From Phototrophicus methaneseepsis (lineage in GTDB: Bacteria > Chloroflexota > Anaerolineae > Aggregatilineales > Phototrophicaceae): DNA of 64,000 nt. The notes beneath the pieces were generated by a model that saw only the letters and a list, made by a program, of their open reading frames with translations, did no database searches and was not told the origin of the DNA. The first letter of the stretch is position 1. Every line of letters starts with the position of its first letter. A program made the translations under genes and the position numbers. The stretch spans positions 1,984,001-2,048,000 of the forward strand of contig NZ_CP062983.1 in assembly GCF_015500095.1 (NCBI RefSeq), read 5' to 3'. Shown here in pieces: positions 17,837-26,177 of the stretch.

Positions 17837-19135
17837 GTGGCACTACTCTTCTACATCATAGGCGCATTGGCGACCTTTGCATTCATCATCAACAATCTAT
17901 GGTATACCATTCGTCGCAAGCAGGACGTCAGCTTCCGAGAGATGCTGCTAGCCTTCTTTGCGGCCTTGATGCCGATTACGGCCTTGCTCGTGGATAACCT
18001 CAGCGAGGCACGCTTCGATGTGTTGGAAGAACTGCTCTTTCTGCTGATTATCCCCCTTCTCATCACGCATATTGGCCTGACCATCATTGACCTGGTTCGT
18101 CCGAAGCGCAGGCGAAGCGGGCGGGGAGTGCTAGGGGTAGGCATCGCAATCTTGTTATTGCTGGCGACGGTCGGCTTTAATCTCAGTTCCCAGTTTATCG
18201 CCTTTACGCGTGATGAAGTGGTTGTGCGGCCCACGCCGATCAACAACGTTGCCAGCGCTTTTAATCAGTGCGATCAGGCCGTGCTGGGGACGCAAATTTT
18301 GGATATTTTGTTGAAGAACATCGCCATAGATGCTGGCCTGGATGAAGAGGAATTGTTGGAGCGCTTCGTCAACAATGGCGAGACGACCTTTGGCGAGCTT
18401 GTCCGTGCCAACGGCCAGGACCCTAATCAGACAGTTGACCGCGTGGTGAATGAGTTCCGGCAGTTCATCGCAGAGACAGCCGCCGCCTGCCCACAAGCGG
18501 GAGAGGAACAAATCAATTCTGGCAGTATCAACGTGATTGCTTTATTTGTGCGGTCGTTCCTGCTGCAAGCCATCGAATGGCCTTTTGACGAATTTATGGA
18601 CAATTCGCAGCAGATGATGAGTTCATTTGCAGGTGCGGGCGGCAATGACAACGAAGCCGAAGATACAGAAGAAACTGTCATACAGGCGACACCCAACAGC
18701 GTGCAATTGCAAGAAACACGTGCTGCCTTGGTAGCAGCGATCCCAACAGTTGATGTTGCGCCGACAGCGACACCGACGACCACGCCCACAATCACGCCTA
18801 GCTATACGCCGACCGTCACGCGCACACCCATCGCGACCTTCTCACCGACGCCGACGCGCCAACCCTTTGTCACAACGACGCCCAGTGCGACGGCGACACT
18901 GCCAAATCCGTGTATTGCGACGACAAGCTATAACGTGAACATGCGCGACGTGCCCAACCTGGAAGATTCCGAAGTGGTACAGACCATTCCGTTTGAGACG
19001 ATCTTCACAGTGTATGGCCCGAATGATGACCAGACCTGGTGGTATGGGCAGTATGAGGATGTCCCCGGTTGGGTGAGCATCGACTATATCCGCCTGACGC
19101 AGCCCTGCTACGACTTGCCTACTTATGAGTCATAA
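17837..19135 (+). CDS. membrane protein with Thr/Pro linker and SH3b domain
   Basis: The 432-residue protein starts at a GTG preceded by GAGGAA. It has three or four N-terminal helices (residues 1-20, 35-50, 65-85 and 98-118). A soluble helical extracellular region contains paired cysteines. A low-complexity linker follows (PTATPTTTPTITPSYTPTVT, residues about 305-352). The C-terminal SH3b domain reads SYNVNMRDVPNLEDSEVVQT to WWYGQYEDVPGWVSIDYI. SH3b domains bind cell-wall or surface ligands. Linkers of this kind are typical of Chloroflexota surface proteins. A role at the cell envelope is inference. Confidence 0.8.
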   Translation: MALLFYIIGALATFAFIINNLWYTIRRKQDVSFREMLLAFFAALMPITALLVDNLSEARFDVLEELLFLLIIPLLITHIGLTIIDLVRPKRRRSGRGVLGVGIAILLLLATVGFNLSSQFIAFTRDEVVVRPTPINNVASAFNQCDQAVLGTQILDILLKNIAIDAGLDEEELLERFVNNGETTFGELVRANGQDPNQTVDRVVNEFRQFIAETAAACPQAGEEQINSGSINVIALFVRSFLLQAIEWPFDEFMDNSQQMMSSFAGAGGNDNEAEDTEETVIQATPNSVQLQETRAALVAAIPTVDVAPTATPTTTPTITPSYTPTVTRTPIATFSPTPTRQPFVTTTPSATATLPNPCIATTSYNVNMRDVPNLEDSEVVQTIPFETIFTVYGPNDDQTWWYGQYEDVPGWVSIDYIRLTQPCYDLPTYES

Positions 19136-19162
19136 ATGGCTGAGTGATAGATGATGTGGCGC

Positions 19163-20713
19163 TTATTCCCCCGTATAGGCGAGGCGCGTTACGACGAACA
19201 TCGGTGAAGGCGCTTGTGCAAGGCAGGCACTATCCGGCGCTGTTGAAGGCTCCCATAAGAAGCGCAGTGCAATCTGCTGCCCACAGCCGGAAGAAAAAGT
19301 GACGGCATGGCCGACACCGGGGACTTCATAAAGATAGCCATTCGTGAGCGTCTGGGCGGCCAATTCTGCCCAGGCGGGCGGCGTGATAGGATCGTATTCA
19401 CCTACCAGCAGCAGCGTGGGAATATCGCTTCGGACAGGTTCATTTTCCAGCTCGGCCGCGCGCACAGGTTGCCAACCCGTACACACATCCAGCAATGCTT
19501 CATGTTGGGTGAGCATTCTATCCAGCGTGGAGGCATACTGTGGGAAGGTGTCGCGTATCTTTATAAAGGATTCCGGCTCCAGAAAGCTGATTTCATCGTA
19601 GCACTGCACAGCCTGATACATCCCCTGATCAATGCCATAGATGACCAGTTCCTGCTGTAAGCCTGCTCGTACCGCCGATGTATACGTTCCATTGTCGATC
19701 TCATACAGCCAGCGCGGGATATGCCGGATGTTATCAATGTTGTATAGCCAGCGGAACACCCAGTCAAACAGGCGGTCGCCATTTAGAACGATGTTAATTT
19801 CATCGCCGGAGTTAGAAACAAGCGTCACGATCTGTGGTGTTGCGTTGAGTTCATCATAGAGGCGGTAAAAACGTTCTTCTGTTTCCGGGTAGGCGGCGTA
19901 ACAACGCGCATCAGCACGGCAGCCCGCGAATAGGACGTCTAGCGCGCGTACGGCATTCGCCATATATTCTGTGAACAAGTTGACCTGCGGCGGGTAAACG
20001 GAATCCAGAATCACACTGCGGATGCCTTCAGGGTAGTCTCGCATGACGGTCAGGGCCAGGCGCGTGCCGTAAGAAACGCCGAAGAGGTTCCACTCATCAT
20101 AGCCAAGAGCGACGCGCAAATCGTTTACATCGGCGGCATTGTTGGCGCTGGTATAGGTGCTCAGGTCAATGCCCTGCTGGCGGAAGTCACTCGAACAAAG
20201 TTCACTGGCGTATTGGTAAGTGATGCGCTCATCATCCGGCGTGAATTCCTGCGTCAGGGCGTTGAGCGCTGTATTGATGATGCCTTCACATTGTAAGCGT
20301 GGGCGCGAGGCACCGGTGCCTCGCTGGTCGAAGAAGATAACATCACGATCACGGGCAAAGTTCATCATATTCCCAAGGAAAAAATCCCCGGTTTGCTCTA
20401 CAACGCTGCCACCTGGCCCCCCAACGAGATAGACAATCGGGTCTGGCAGGGGTTGTGTGCTCTTCGTTTTGACGATGCGCACAGCCAGTTCAATGATCGG
20501 GCTGTTCACCCGTGTGCGATTTTCAGGTACGTATAAGGTGCCGCAGACGCTAGCATAGTTCAGGGGGATTTGCTTTGTGCAGGGCTGCTCGACAAATACA
20601 GGCGAGTAATCGATTATAGGGTCCATCGTCTCTTGTTGGGCAAGCGCAGGCAAAGAGAAGAACATACAGGTTAAAAAGAGGGCGATAGAACACGTAAGCA
20701 ACCAGTGGCGCAT
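19163..20713 (-). CDS. secreted alpha/beta hydrolase, S33-like peptidase
   Basis: The 516-residue protein has a signal peptide (to about residue 26, ALAQQ). The fold resembles prolyl aminopeptidases and tripeptidyl aminopeptidases of family S33. It has the oxyanion segment YLVGGPGGS, DQRGTGASRPRL, the nucleophile in FGVSYGTRLAL, the acid in LLVGEYDPITPP, and the histidine in EVPGVGHAVTF. The C-terminal TAP-type module with cysteines (SGCGQQIALRFL) is present. It likely trims peptides outside the cell. The end is convergent with the SH3b gene, 27 nt away. Confidence 0.87.
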   Translation of the reverse strand: MRHWLLTCSIALFLTCMFFSLPALAQQETMDPIIDYSPVFVEQPCTKQIPLNYASVCGTLYVPENRTRVNSPIIELAVRIVKTKSTQPLPDPIVYLVGGPGGSVVEQTGDFFLGNMMNFARDRDVIFFDQRGTGASRPRLQCEGIINTALNALTQEFTPDDERITYQYASELCSSDFRQQGIDLSTYTSANNAADVNDLRVALGYDEWNLFGVSYGTRLALTVMRDYPEGIRSVILDSVYPPQVNLFTEYMANAVRALDVLFAGCRADARCYAAYPETEERFYRLYDELNATPQIVTLVSNSGDEINIVLNGDRLFDWVFRWLYNIDNIRHIPRWLYEIDNGTYTSAVRAGLQQELVIYGIDQGMYQAVQCYDEISFLEPESFIKIRDTFPQYASTLDRMLTQHEALLDVCTGWQPVRAAELENEPVRSDIPTLLLVGEYDPITPPAWAELAAQTLTNGYLYEVPGVGHAVTFSSGCGQQIALRFLWEPSTAPDSACLAQAPSPMFVVTRLAYTGE

Positions 20714-20792
20714 AAGAAAGACTCAGATAACGCAAGCGTATGATTGGGTGTGGTGGTAGCGTAATTGGAACGGACTTATAGTGTCAGGGTGG

Positions 20793-20996
20793 TCACTGGC
20801 TGGATTGCTCTCGCTTGCGTGCGCGCCTGCCTCGTTCAATACCATAATGCGCGATGAGCGCACCGCCACCGCCGCCAAAGATCATCACCAGGATAAAACC
20901 CAGCGTTTCATCCGCCACAAAGAGCCCGATGATGACGGCGACAACAATCGCAAACGTCACACTGGCGAAGCTGTAAAAGAAGATTGTTTTGTTCAT
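20793..20996 (-). CDS. small two-helix membrane protein
   Basis: The 67-residue protein from MNKTIFFYSFAS has two membrane helices (about 5-28 and 33-52) separated by a short acidic turn and a GGGGG run, then a basic tail (GIERGRRARKREQ). A GAGG stands ten bases before this ATG; an in-frame ATG seven codons earlier is possible. No family is recognised. It lies between mutY and the S33 peptidase on the same strand, with gaps of 72 and 79 nt. Confidence 0.6.
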   Translation of the reverse strand: MNKTIFFYSFASVTFAIVVAVIIGLFVADETLGFILVMIFGGGGGALIAHYGIERGRRARKREQSSQ

Positions 20997-21068
20997 AGCA
21001 GGTTGCCTCATTGCCAACTGATTTGATTATAGCGCTCTTTTACAAGGTTGGGTGATTTTCATGCTGAT

Positions 21069-22163
21069 TTAGAGCAGCATACCACGCCGCTTCTCCAATG
21101 CTTCGATCACCATGCGGTCCGCCTTGCCGAAGCTGTAACGAGCTAGTTCTCCTTGTGTGACCCATGCGATAGCTTGTGCTTCGATGAGCTGCGGCTCTGT
21201 GTGGGGCAGCATGGGGCCTTGATACTGGCATTCATAAGCATGCAGCGTAATTTTAAAGTGCGTAAAGCCGTGTTTGACCTTTGTAAACAGGTTGCCAACG
21301 GTGACCTCAATGGCGAGTTCTTCTCGCAGTTCCCGTTTAAGGGTTTCTGGCAGTGTTTCGCCGACTTCTTGCTTACCACCAGGGAACTCCCATAGGCCGC
21401 CTAGCAGACCATCATTGGGTCGTTGGGCGATGAGCATGTGACCGTCATTGTTATAGATGATGCCTGCTGCCACATCATAATGAGGCGTTGGGGCGCGCTT
21501 CTTTTTCTGAGGGTATTGATTCTGCGTGCCAGTTGCATAGGCTTCACACAAGGTATTGACCGGGCAACTCTGGCATTGTGGCGTGCGCGGCGTGCAGATC
21601 GTCTGACCCAGTTCCATCAACGCCTGATTATAATCGCCAGGGCGTTGCTGTGGGACGTGCTCAGCTGCAAGCCCCCACAGATGGTTTTTGGTCGCTGTTT
21701 GGGTGACGTCCTCGCTGATGGCGTGGATGCGCGTCAGCACGCGGATGACGTTACCATCCAGCACCGGGGTAGCCTCATCATAAGCGATGCTGGCGATAGC
21801 TCCCGCTGTATATGGGCCGATGCCGGGTAAGGTGCGCAGTTCGTCTGCTGTCTTTGGGAACTGCCCATGATGCGTAGCCACGACTTGTTGAGCCGCCTTG
21901 TGCAGGTTGCGAGCACGGCTGTAATAACCCAGGCCTTCCCATAGCTTTAGCACATCATCCTGCGGTGCTGCCGCCAATGCCTCTACAGTTGGGTAAGCGG
22001 CCAGGAAGCGCGTATAATAGGGAATAACTGTGTCGATCTGGGTCTGCTGGAGCATAATCTCCGAGAGCCAGATACGATAAGGGTCCCGCGAGGACCGCCA
22101 GGGGAGAGTAGCAGCATTTTGATCGTACCAGGTGAGTAATGCCTGGGCGAGGGAATCTGACAT
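21069..22163 (-). CDS. mutY: A/G-specific adenine glycosylase MutY
   Basis: MutY removes adenine mispaired with 8-oxoguanine. The 364-residue protein has the HhH-GPD fold with catalytic Glu35 in SEIMLQQTQ, the helix-hairpin-helix LPGIGPYTAGAIAS (about 112-125), and Asp136 in VLDGNVIRV. The 4Fe-4S cluster cysteines are C190, C197, C200 and C206 (C-x6-C-x2-C-x5-C). The C-terminal domain (from about 225) is a MutT-like module with GGLWEFPGGKQEVGET and REELAIEV, which reads the 8-oxoG strand. All catalytic residues are intact. It is divergent from the SLOG gene. Confidence 0.97.
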   Translation of the reverse strand: MSDSLAQALLTWYDQNAATLPWRSSRDPYRIWLSEIMLQQTQIDTVIPYYTRFLAAYPTVEALAAAPQDDVLKLWEGLGYYSRARNLHKAAQQVVATHHGQFPKTADELRTLPGIGPYTAGAIASIAYDEATPVLDGNVIRVLTRIHAISEDVTQTATKNHLWGLAAEHVPQQRPGDYNQALMELGQTICTPRTPQCQSCPVNTLCEAYATGTQNQYPQKKKRAPTPHYDVAAGIIYNNDGHMLIAQRPNDGLLGGLWEFPGGKQEVGETLPETLKRELREELAIEVTVGNLFTKVKHGFTHFKITLHAYECQYQGPMLPHTEPQLIEAQAIAWVTQGELARYSFGKADRMVIEALEKRRGMLL

Positions 22164-22312
22164 AGGTTGGCCTTATCTGGCTGTGTGTGATGTAACGCTT
22201 TTCTGACGACTTTCACACTCATTCTTAGCGCAGTTTGGGCCAGCAAGCAAGCCCTGACAGAAGTACACTAGTTGCTGTGCCACGCTTGCCTGATGTGCAC
22301 CACAGCATCTAT

Positions 22313-22340
22313 AAAAGCGTATACACAAAAGCGCATACAA
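22313..22340. repeat. two 14-bp direct repeats upstream of the SLOG gene
   Basis: AAAAGCGTATACAC (22313-22326) and AAAAGCGCATACAA (22327-22340), 12 of 14 identical. They lie about 90-115 bp before the SLOG start codon. Confidence 0.65.
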
Positions 22341-22355
22341 CGTGTGCATTTGATC

Positions 22356-22387
22356 GTAAAGCAATAAATCTGTAAAGCAATAAATCC
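22356..22387. repeat. two 16-bp tandem repeats upstream of the SLOG gene
   Basis: GTAAAGCAATAAATCT (22356-22371) and GTAAAGCAATAAATCC (22372-22387), 15 of 16 identical, followed by a third partial GTA. They end 40 bp before the SLOG start codon. Confidence 0.8.
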
Positions 22388-22427
22388 GTAGTACGTTCAT
22401 TTGATAGGATAAGCAGGTTAGATCATC

Positions 22428-23324
22428 ATGACTACCCCTTCATCGCCCGGCAATCGACGTCCGTCAACATTTACCATCCACTTCCCGGATGGGCGCTTCG
22501 CTCCTGCTGTTCACGTTCGGCCAGATGATGACCCTCAGCAGGTGATTGATGTGTTTAATTTGTTGGTCCCGTGCCCTGCGCTATTTATCTCTGGCGGCGC
22601 CGGGGGCATGTCTATGGATGATGCCGTCGCCACGCGCGATATCATCGCCAATGGGATTGCCGTCTTTGCGGAAGAAAATCATCTGGCGGTTGTGGATGGT
22701 GGCACGGACAGCGGCGTCATGTCCATGATTGGGCAGGTACGGCGAGAGCGTCGCTATCGGTTCCCCCTGATTGGCGTCGCGCCAATTGGCCGCGTACGCT
22801 TTCCTGGCAGAGAATTCAATGATACCGATGCGGAATTGCACGAAGGTCACTCTCACTTTGTACTGGTCGAAGGCAATAGCTGGGGTGATGAATCCGCAAT
22901 GCTGGTCGATATGGTGCGCAAACTTTCAAGAGGGAAGCCCGCAATGGGTATCCTCATCAATGGCGGCCACATCGCGGAAAAAGATGTCTACATGGCGACG
23001 ACCAGGGGCGACGACAGTATCCCTATGGTGATCCTGGAAGGGAGTGGCCGTAAAGCAGATGAAATTGCGACCGCTGTCGCTACAGGCGAGACAGATAGCA
23101 AAGTTATCAAGGCCATTATCAATGGCGGGCGCATCACCGTGACCAACATCAAAGCCGGGGTAGAATCCTTACGCTTGCAGCTCGCAGCGCATTTTCTCTC
23201 TCCAGAAGCGCTGGAAGACAGCGCAGCCCGCTTATCATCCGCTCCGGCAGAAGATGATGACGGACAATTCCCATCACAACCCCCTAATCAACAAAGCCGC
23301 AGCCAACTGGACGGATCTGGCTAA
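22428..23324 (+). CDS. SLOG domain protein of the prokaryotic TRPM type (LSDAT_prok)
   Basis: The 298-residue protein is a Rossmann-like SLOG domain. Its landmarks are ALFISGGAGGMSMDDA (about 52-67), AVVDGGTDSGVMSMIGQ (about 88-104), FPLIGVAPIGRV, HSHFVLVEGNSWGDES, GILINGGHIAEKDV, and the terminal VILEGSGRKADEIATAV. This order matches the LSDAT family, the bacterial relatives of the ligand-sensing region of animal TRPM channels. SLOG domains are thought to bind nucleotide-derived small molecules such as NAD or ADP-ribose derivatives. The last 45 residues are a disordered polar tail. Two membrane TPR genes follow on the same strand. Direct repeats precede the gene. Confidence 0.82.
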   Translation: MTTPSSPGNRRPSTFTIHFPDGRFAPAVHVRPDDDPQQVIDVFNLLVPCPALFISGGAGGMSMDDAVATRDIIANGIAVFAEENHLAVVDGGTDSGVMSMIGQVRRERRYRFPLIGVAPIGRVRFPGREFNDTDAELHEGHSHFVLVEGNSWGDESAMLVDMVRKLSRGKPAMGILINGGHIAEKDVYMATTRGDDSIPMVILEGSGRKADEIATAVATGETDSKVIKAIINGGRITVTNIKAGVESLRLQLAAHFLSPEALEDSAARLSSAPAEDDDGQFPSQPPNQQSRSQLDGSG

Positions 23325-23434
23325 TTTGAGCGTGCCATGATAGATGCCCATGAGAGGCGCTTAAAATCACTGGCATGTTGAGCCGTCTCATGCCAATATT
23401 GGTGTGTTTGGTTCATCATGAGGAGGTGTTTCCT

Positions 23435-24745
23435 ATGCGTCAAATGCGTCTGCGCCGAATGATCTTCGCCTTATTGCTGATGATTATGGTGGCGGGTTTG
23501 GCGCTGCCCGTGATGGCTCAGGATGAGCCGACGCTCGACCCGACACAAATCGCTGACATCATGGAACGGCTGGATGCCTCAGAAAACCGGACCTTTAATT
23601 TATTGGGCATCTTCGAGGCCATTGGTCAGGCGATTACAGTTGGCAGTATCCTGGTGACGGTACTGGGTGTGCTGGCTGGTTTTGCGGGCGTTTCTCAAAT
23701 TGTGAGTGCGCGGCGTGAACTGACCGAAAGCAGCGAACAACTCAAAGCTGAGGCGGCTGAATTACGCCAGCGTTTTAATGATGAAATCCGTATGAAAGAG
23801 GCTCAGTTTGATGCGCTGCGGGCCCAGTTAGCATCGACCATGCAGCAAGAGCGCAAATCGACAAGCCGCGCTTTGCTGGCGAATGCCCTTATCCCCTTGG
23901 GAGAGCGCCAGTACAAAGCGGGCGACTACACCGGTTCCATGAACACTTATAAACGCGCCCTGGAATTGGATTCTGATAATCCGGTCGTGCATCAGCGGCT
24001 CGCCTATGTTTATACGCAGCGTGGCGATTTGCAAGCGGCTGAGGAGCATTACAATATGGCGATCCAGCAAGAAGAATCCTTTGCGCCTGCGCTGGCTGGC
24101 CTTGGCTTCGTCTATCGCCGTATGGCAGAAGAAATGCCGGAAGGTATCCAGCGAGATCGTCAGATGCTCAAAGCAGAGGACATACTGCTGCAAGCGCTGG
24201 AAATTTCGCCGCGCCTGGTCGATGACGATGGAGAGAGCTGGTGGGGCGTCCTCGGCGGGTTGTATAAGCGCCAGAATAACATCGACAAAGCCATTGAAGC
24301 CTATGAACGGGCTACAGAGATTACGCCACAATCATCCTATGGCATGGGGAACCTCGCCCTGCTGTATATGCGTAAAAAAGATAAGAAGAAAATGCTGGAT
24401 ACGTATGAACGTGTCGAGCGTATTGCTGTGAAAGAAGCCGATCAGGAGCAGGGGAACTTCTGGGGATATGCCGACTTAGTCGTTTCTCGTTATGCCCTGG
24501 GCAAAGTCGTAGAGGCTGAGCAGGCACTCCCTGTTGCTATTTCGATCGCACCAGCGGATTCACCTTATATGCTCTCCAGTCTGGCGGATACCTTACGGGA
24601 TTTACTGGACGTGCTTGACGAAGAAGACCTGCCGCCTGTCCGCGCTGCAATTGCCACGCTGGAATTGGAGCAGGAACGGCGCGAGACTTTGAAAAACGGT
24701 ACCGCATCCAATGCCGAAGATGAACTGCCGGAAGAGGATGCTTGA
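23435..24745 (+). CDS. membrane-anchored TPR protein, copy 1
   Basis: The 437-residue protein starts at MRQMRLRRMIF, seven bases after a strong GAGGAGGT. It has a signal peptide (ending VMAQDEP), a second hydrophobic helix (about 66-92, ITVGSILVTVLGVLAGFAG) and a predicted coiled coil (about 97-140, rich in Glu/Arg/Gln). Tetratricopeptide repeats follow from about residue 150 (YKAGDYTGSMNTYKRALELD, LAYVYTQRGDLQAAEEHYNM, LYKRQNNIDKAIEAYERATE). The tail is acidic. With one cleaved signal and one helix, the coiled coil and TPRs may be cytoplasmic. It is 110 nt from the SLOG gene and 53 nt from its paralogue. Confidence 0.8.
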   Translation: MRQMRLRRMIFALLLMIMVAGLALPVMAQDEPTLDPTQIADIMERLDASENRTFNLLGIFEAIGQAITVGSILVTVLGVLAGFAGVSQIVSARRELTESSEQLKAEAAELRQRFNDEIRMKEAQFDALRAQLASTMQQERKSTSRALLANALIPLGERQYKAGDYTGSMNTYKRALELDSDNPVVHQRLAYVYTQRGDLQAAEEHYNMAIQQEESFAPALAGLGFVYRRMAEEMPEGIQRDRQMLKAEDILLQALEISPRLVDDDGESWWGVLGGLYKRQNNIDKAIEAYERATEITPQSSYGMGNLALLYMRKKDKKKMLDTYERVERIAVKEADQEQGNFWGYADLVVSRYALGKVVEAEQALPVAISIAPADSPYMLSSLADTLRDLLDVLDEEDLPPVRAAIATLELEQERRETLKNGTASNAEDELPEEDA

Positions 24746-24798
24746 ATTTTTAGGGCGCCACAAAGCCCACCAGGGCGATCTATAAAGGGGGACACACC

Positions 24799-26172
24799 AT
24801 GAAGCTGCTGGACGGAAAGCGTATTTTGATCGTCCTGTGCCTGCTGTTAGCTGCTATGACATTAAGCCTACAGACAGCCTTCGCACAGGATGAAGCAACA
24901 CCCGCATCAACCCTTTCATCAGAAGATGCTATTGCAACCATTGAAGCGCTGCAGGATGAAATTGAAGACCTCGCGCAACAGGTTGAGTTGGATTCTGAAG
25001 TGATCGACATCCGAGCGGAAAGCCTGGATACCAGCTTTAATACCCTGGAAGCTATCATCAGCGCCCTGAGCTTTGGCGGGCTTTTGTTCGGCGCATTGAG
25101 CGCGATTTTCGCTTTTTTGGGGTTTCGTAATTTGTCGGATCGCGTCGCACAGGTGGATGAAGTCAAAAAGCAGGTTGATGCAGCCAGCCTGGAAGTCCAT
25201 ACGTCGAAGACGCAGGCCGAGCAACTTCGTGGCGAATTGGAAGAGATACGCGATGAAGCGAAAGCTCAGGTGGCACAGATCAGCCAGAATCGCAAGAACG
25301 TCCAGCTAACCAGTACACTGCAATACGTGGCCCAAAATCAGTATGAGACGGGTGATCTCGAAGGTGCGCTTGAGTTATATGATCGTATGCTCGAAATCGA
25401 CCCGGAGAATCTGTGGGCGCTCTATATGAAGGGCTACATTCTCACCAAGACGATGGAGCTAGACAGGGCTGCGGATGTCTTGCAGAAGGCGCTGTCCATT
25501 GACAGCGAATTTTATTATGCCCTGGCCGCGCGCGGTTTTGTGAAGCGCCGCCGTGGGGATGAGTACGACGAAGAGATGAAAACGCTCGATCCGTCCACGT
25601 CTGCTTACCAGGACGCACAGCAAGCACGTGATGACCTCTACAAAGAAGCCAGTGCAGACCTTGACCGCGCGTTGGGCTTCGTCGAGAAGCTGGTTGACGC
25701 GGATGGCGAAAGCTGGCGCGGTGCCCTGGGTGGTTTGTATAAGCGCCAGGGGAATTTACAAAAAGCACTGAACAACTACCGCTTGGCGGCGGCTGTGACG
25801 CCCAATTCCTCCTATCCGATCATCAATCGCGCCATTTTGGAACTCAAGCAGGGCGATGAGAATTATGTAAAGAGCTTCATCCGTGTGTTGAAAATTGCCG
25901 ATAGCGAAATCATCGCTAACCCAGATGACTACTGGCCTTATGGTGATATTGTGATTGCGCGGCTGATTTTAGATGAGGCGGATAAAGCCGCTGAATGTTT
26001 TGAGGAGATGGAGCAGCTTATTCCTGAGACGGTGACGGACGTTCTGCCGCGCATCTGGGATACCTTGACGGAGGCAGCGGTAGATCTGCGTCACATGGGT
26101 AAAGAGACGGAAGCCGCTGGCATTGATGCGTTTGTTGCTCAGCGGCTCCCTCAAATAGGTGATGCGAGTTAG
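24799..26172 (+). CDS. membrane-anchored TPR protein, copy 2
   Basis: The 457-residue paralogue of the preceding gene has the same plan: signal peptide (ending TAFAQDE), helix at about 80-112 (LSFGGLLFGALSAIFAFLGF), coiled coil at about 115-170, then TPRs (YETGDLEGALELYDRMLEID, LYKRQGNLQKALNNYRLAAA). Both share the segment DADGESWRGALGGLYKRQ or its near-identical counterpart, which is the strongest conserved block. An AAGGGGG ribosome site lies ahead. It is convergent with the M32 peptidase, with only 5 nt between stops and no visible terminator, so the transcripts may overlap. Confidence 0.8.
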   Translation: MKLLDGKRILIVLCLLLAAMTLSLQTAFAQDEATPASTLSSEDAIATIEALQDEIEDLAQQVELDSEVIDIRAESLDTSFNTLEAIISALSFGGLLFGALSAIFAFLGFRNLSDRVAQVDEVKKQVDAASLEVHTSKTQAEQLRGELEEIRDEAKAQVAQISQNRKNVQLTSTLQYVAQNQYETGDLEGALELYDRMLEIDPENLWALYMKGYILTKTMELDRAADVLQKALSIDSEFYYALAARGFVKRRRGDEYDEEMKTLDPSTSAYQDAQQARDDLYKEASADLDRALGFVEKLVDADGESWRGALGGLYKRQGNLQKALNNYRLAAAVTPNSSYPIINRAILELKQGDENYVKSFIRVLKIADSEIIANPDDYWPYGDIVIARLILDEADKAAECFEEMEQLIPETVTDVLPRIWDTLTEAAVDLRHMGKETEAAGIDAFVAQRLPQIGDAS

Positions 26173-26177
26173 AAGCT

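Noticed and set aside
22313-22387. Direct repeats as a CRISPR array or plasmid origin
   Set aside because: Units are 14-16 bp, tandem with no spacers, only two copies of each, and there are no cas or rep genes nearby.
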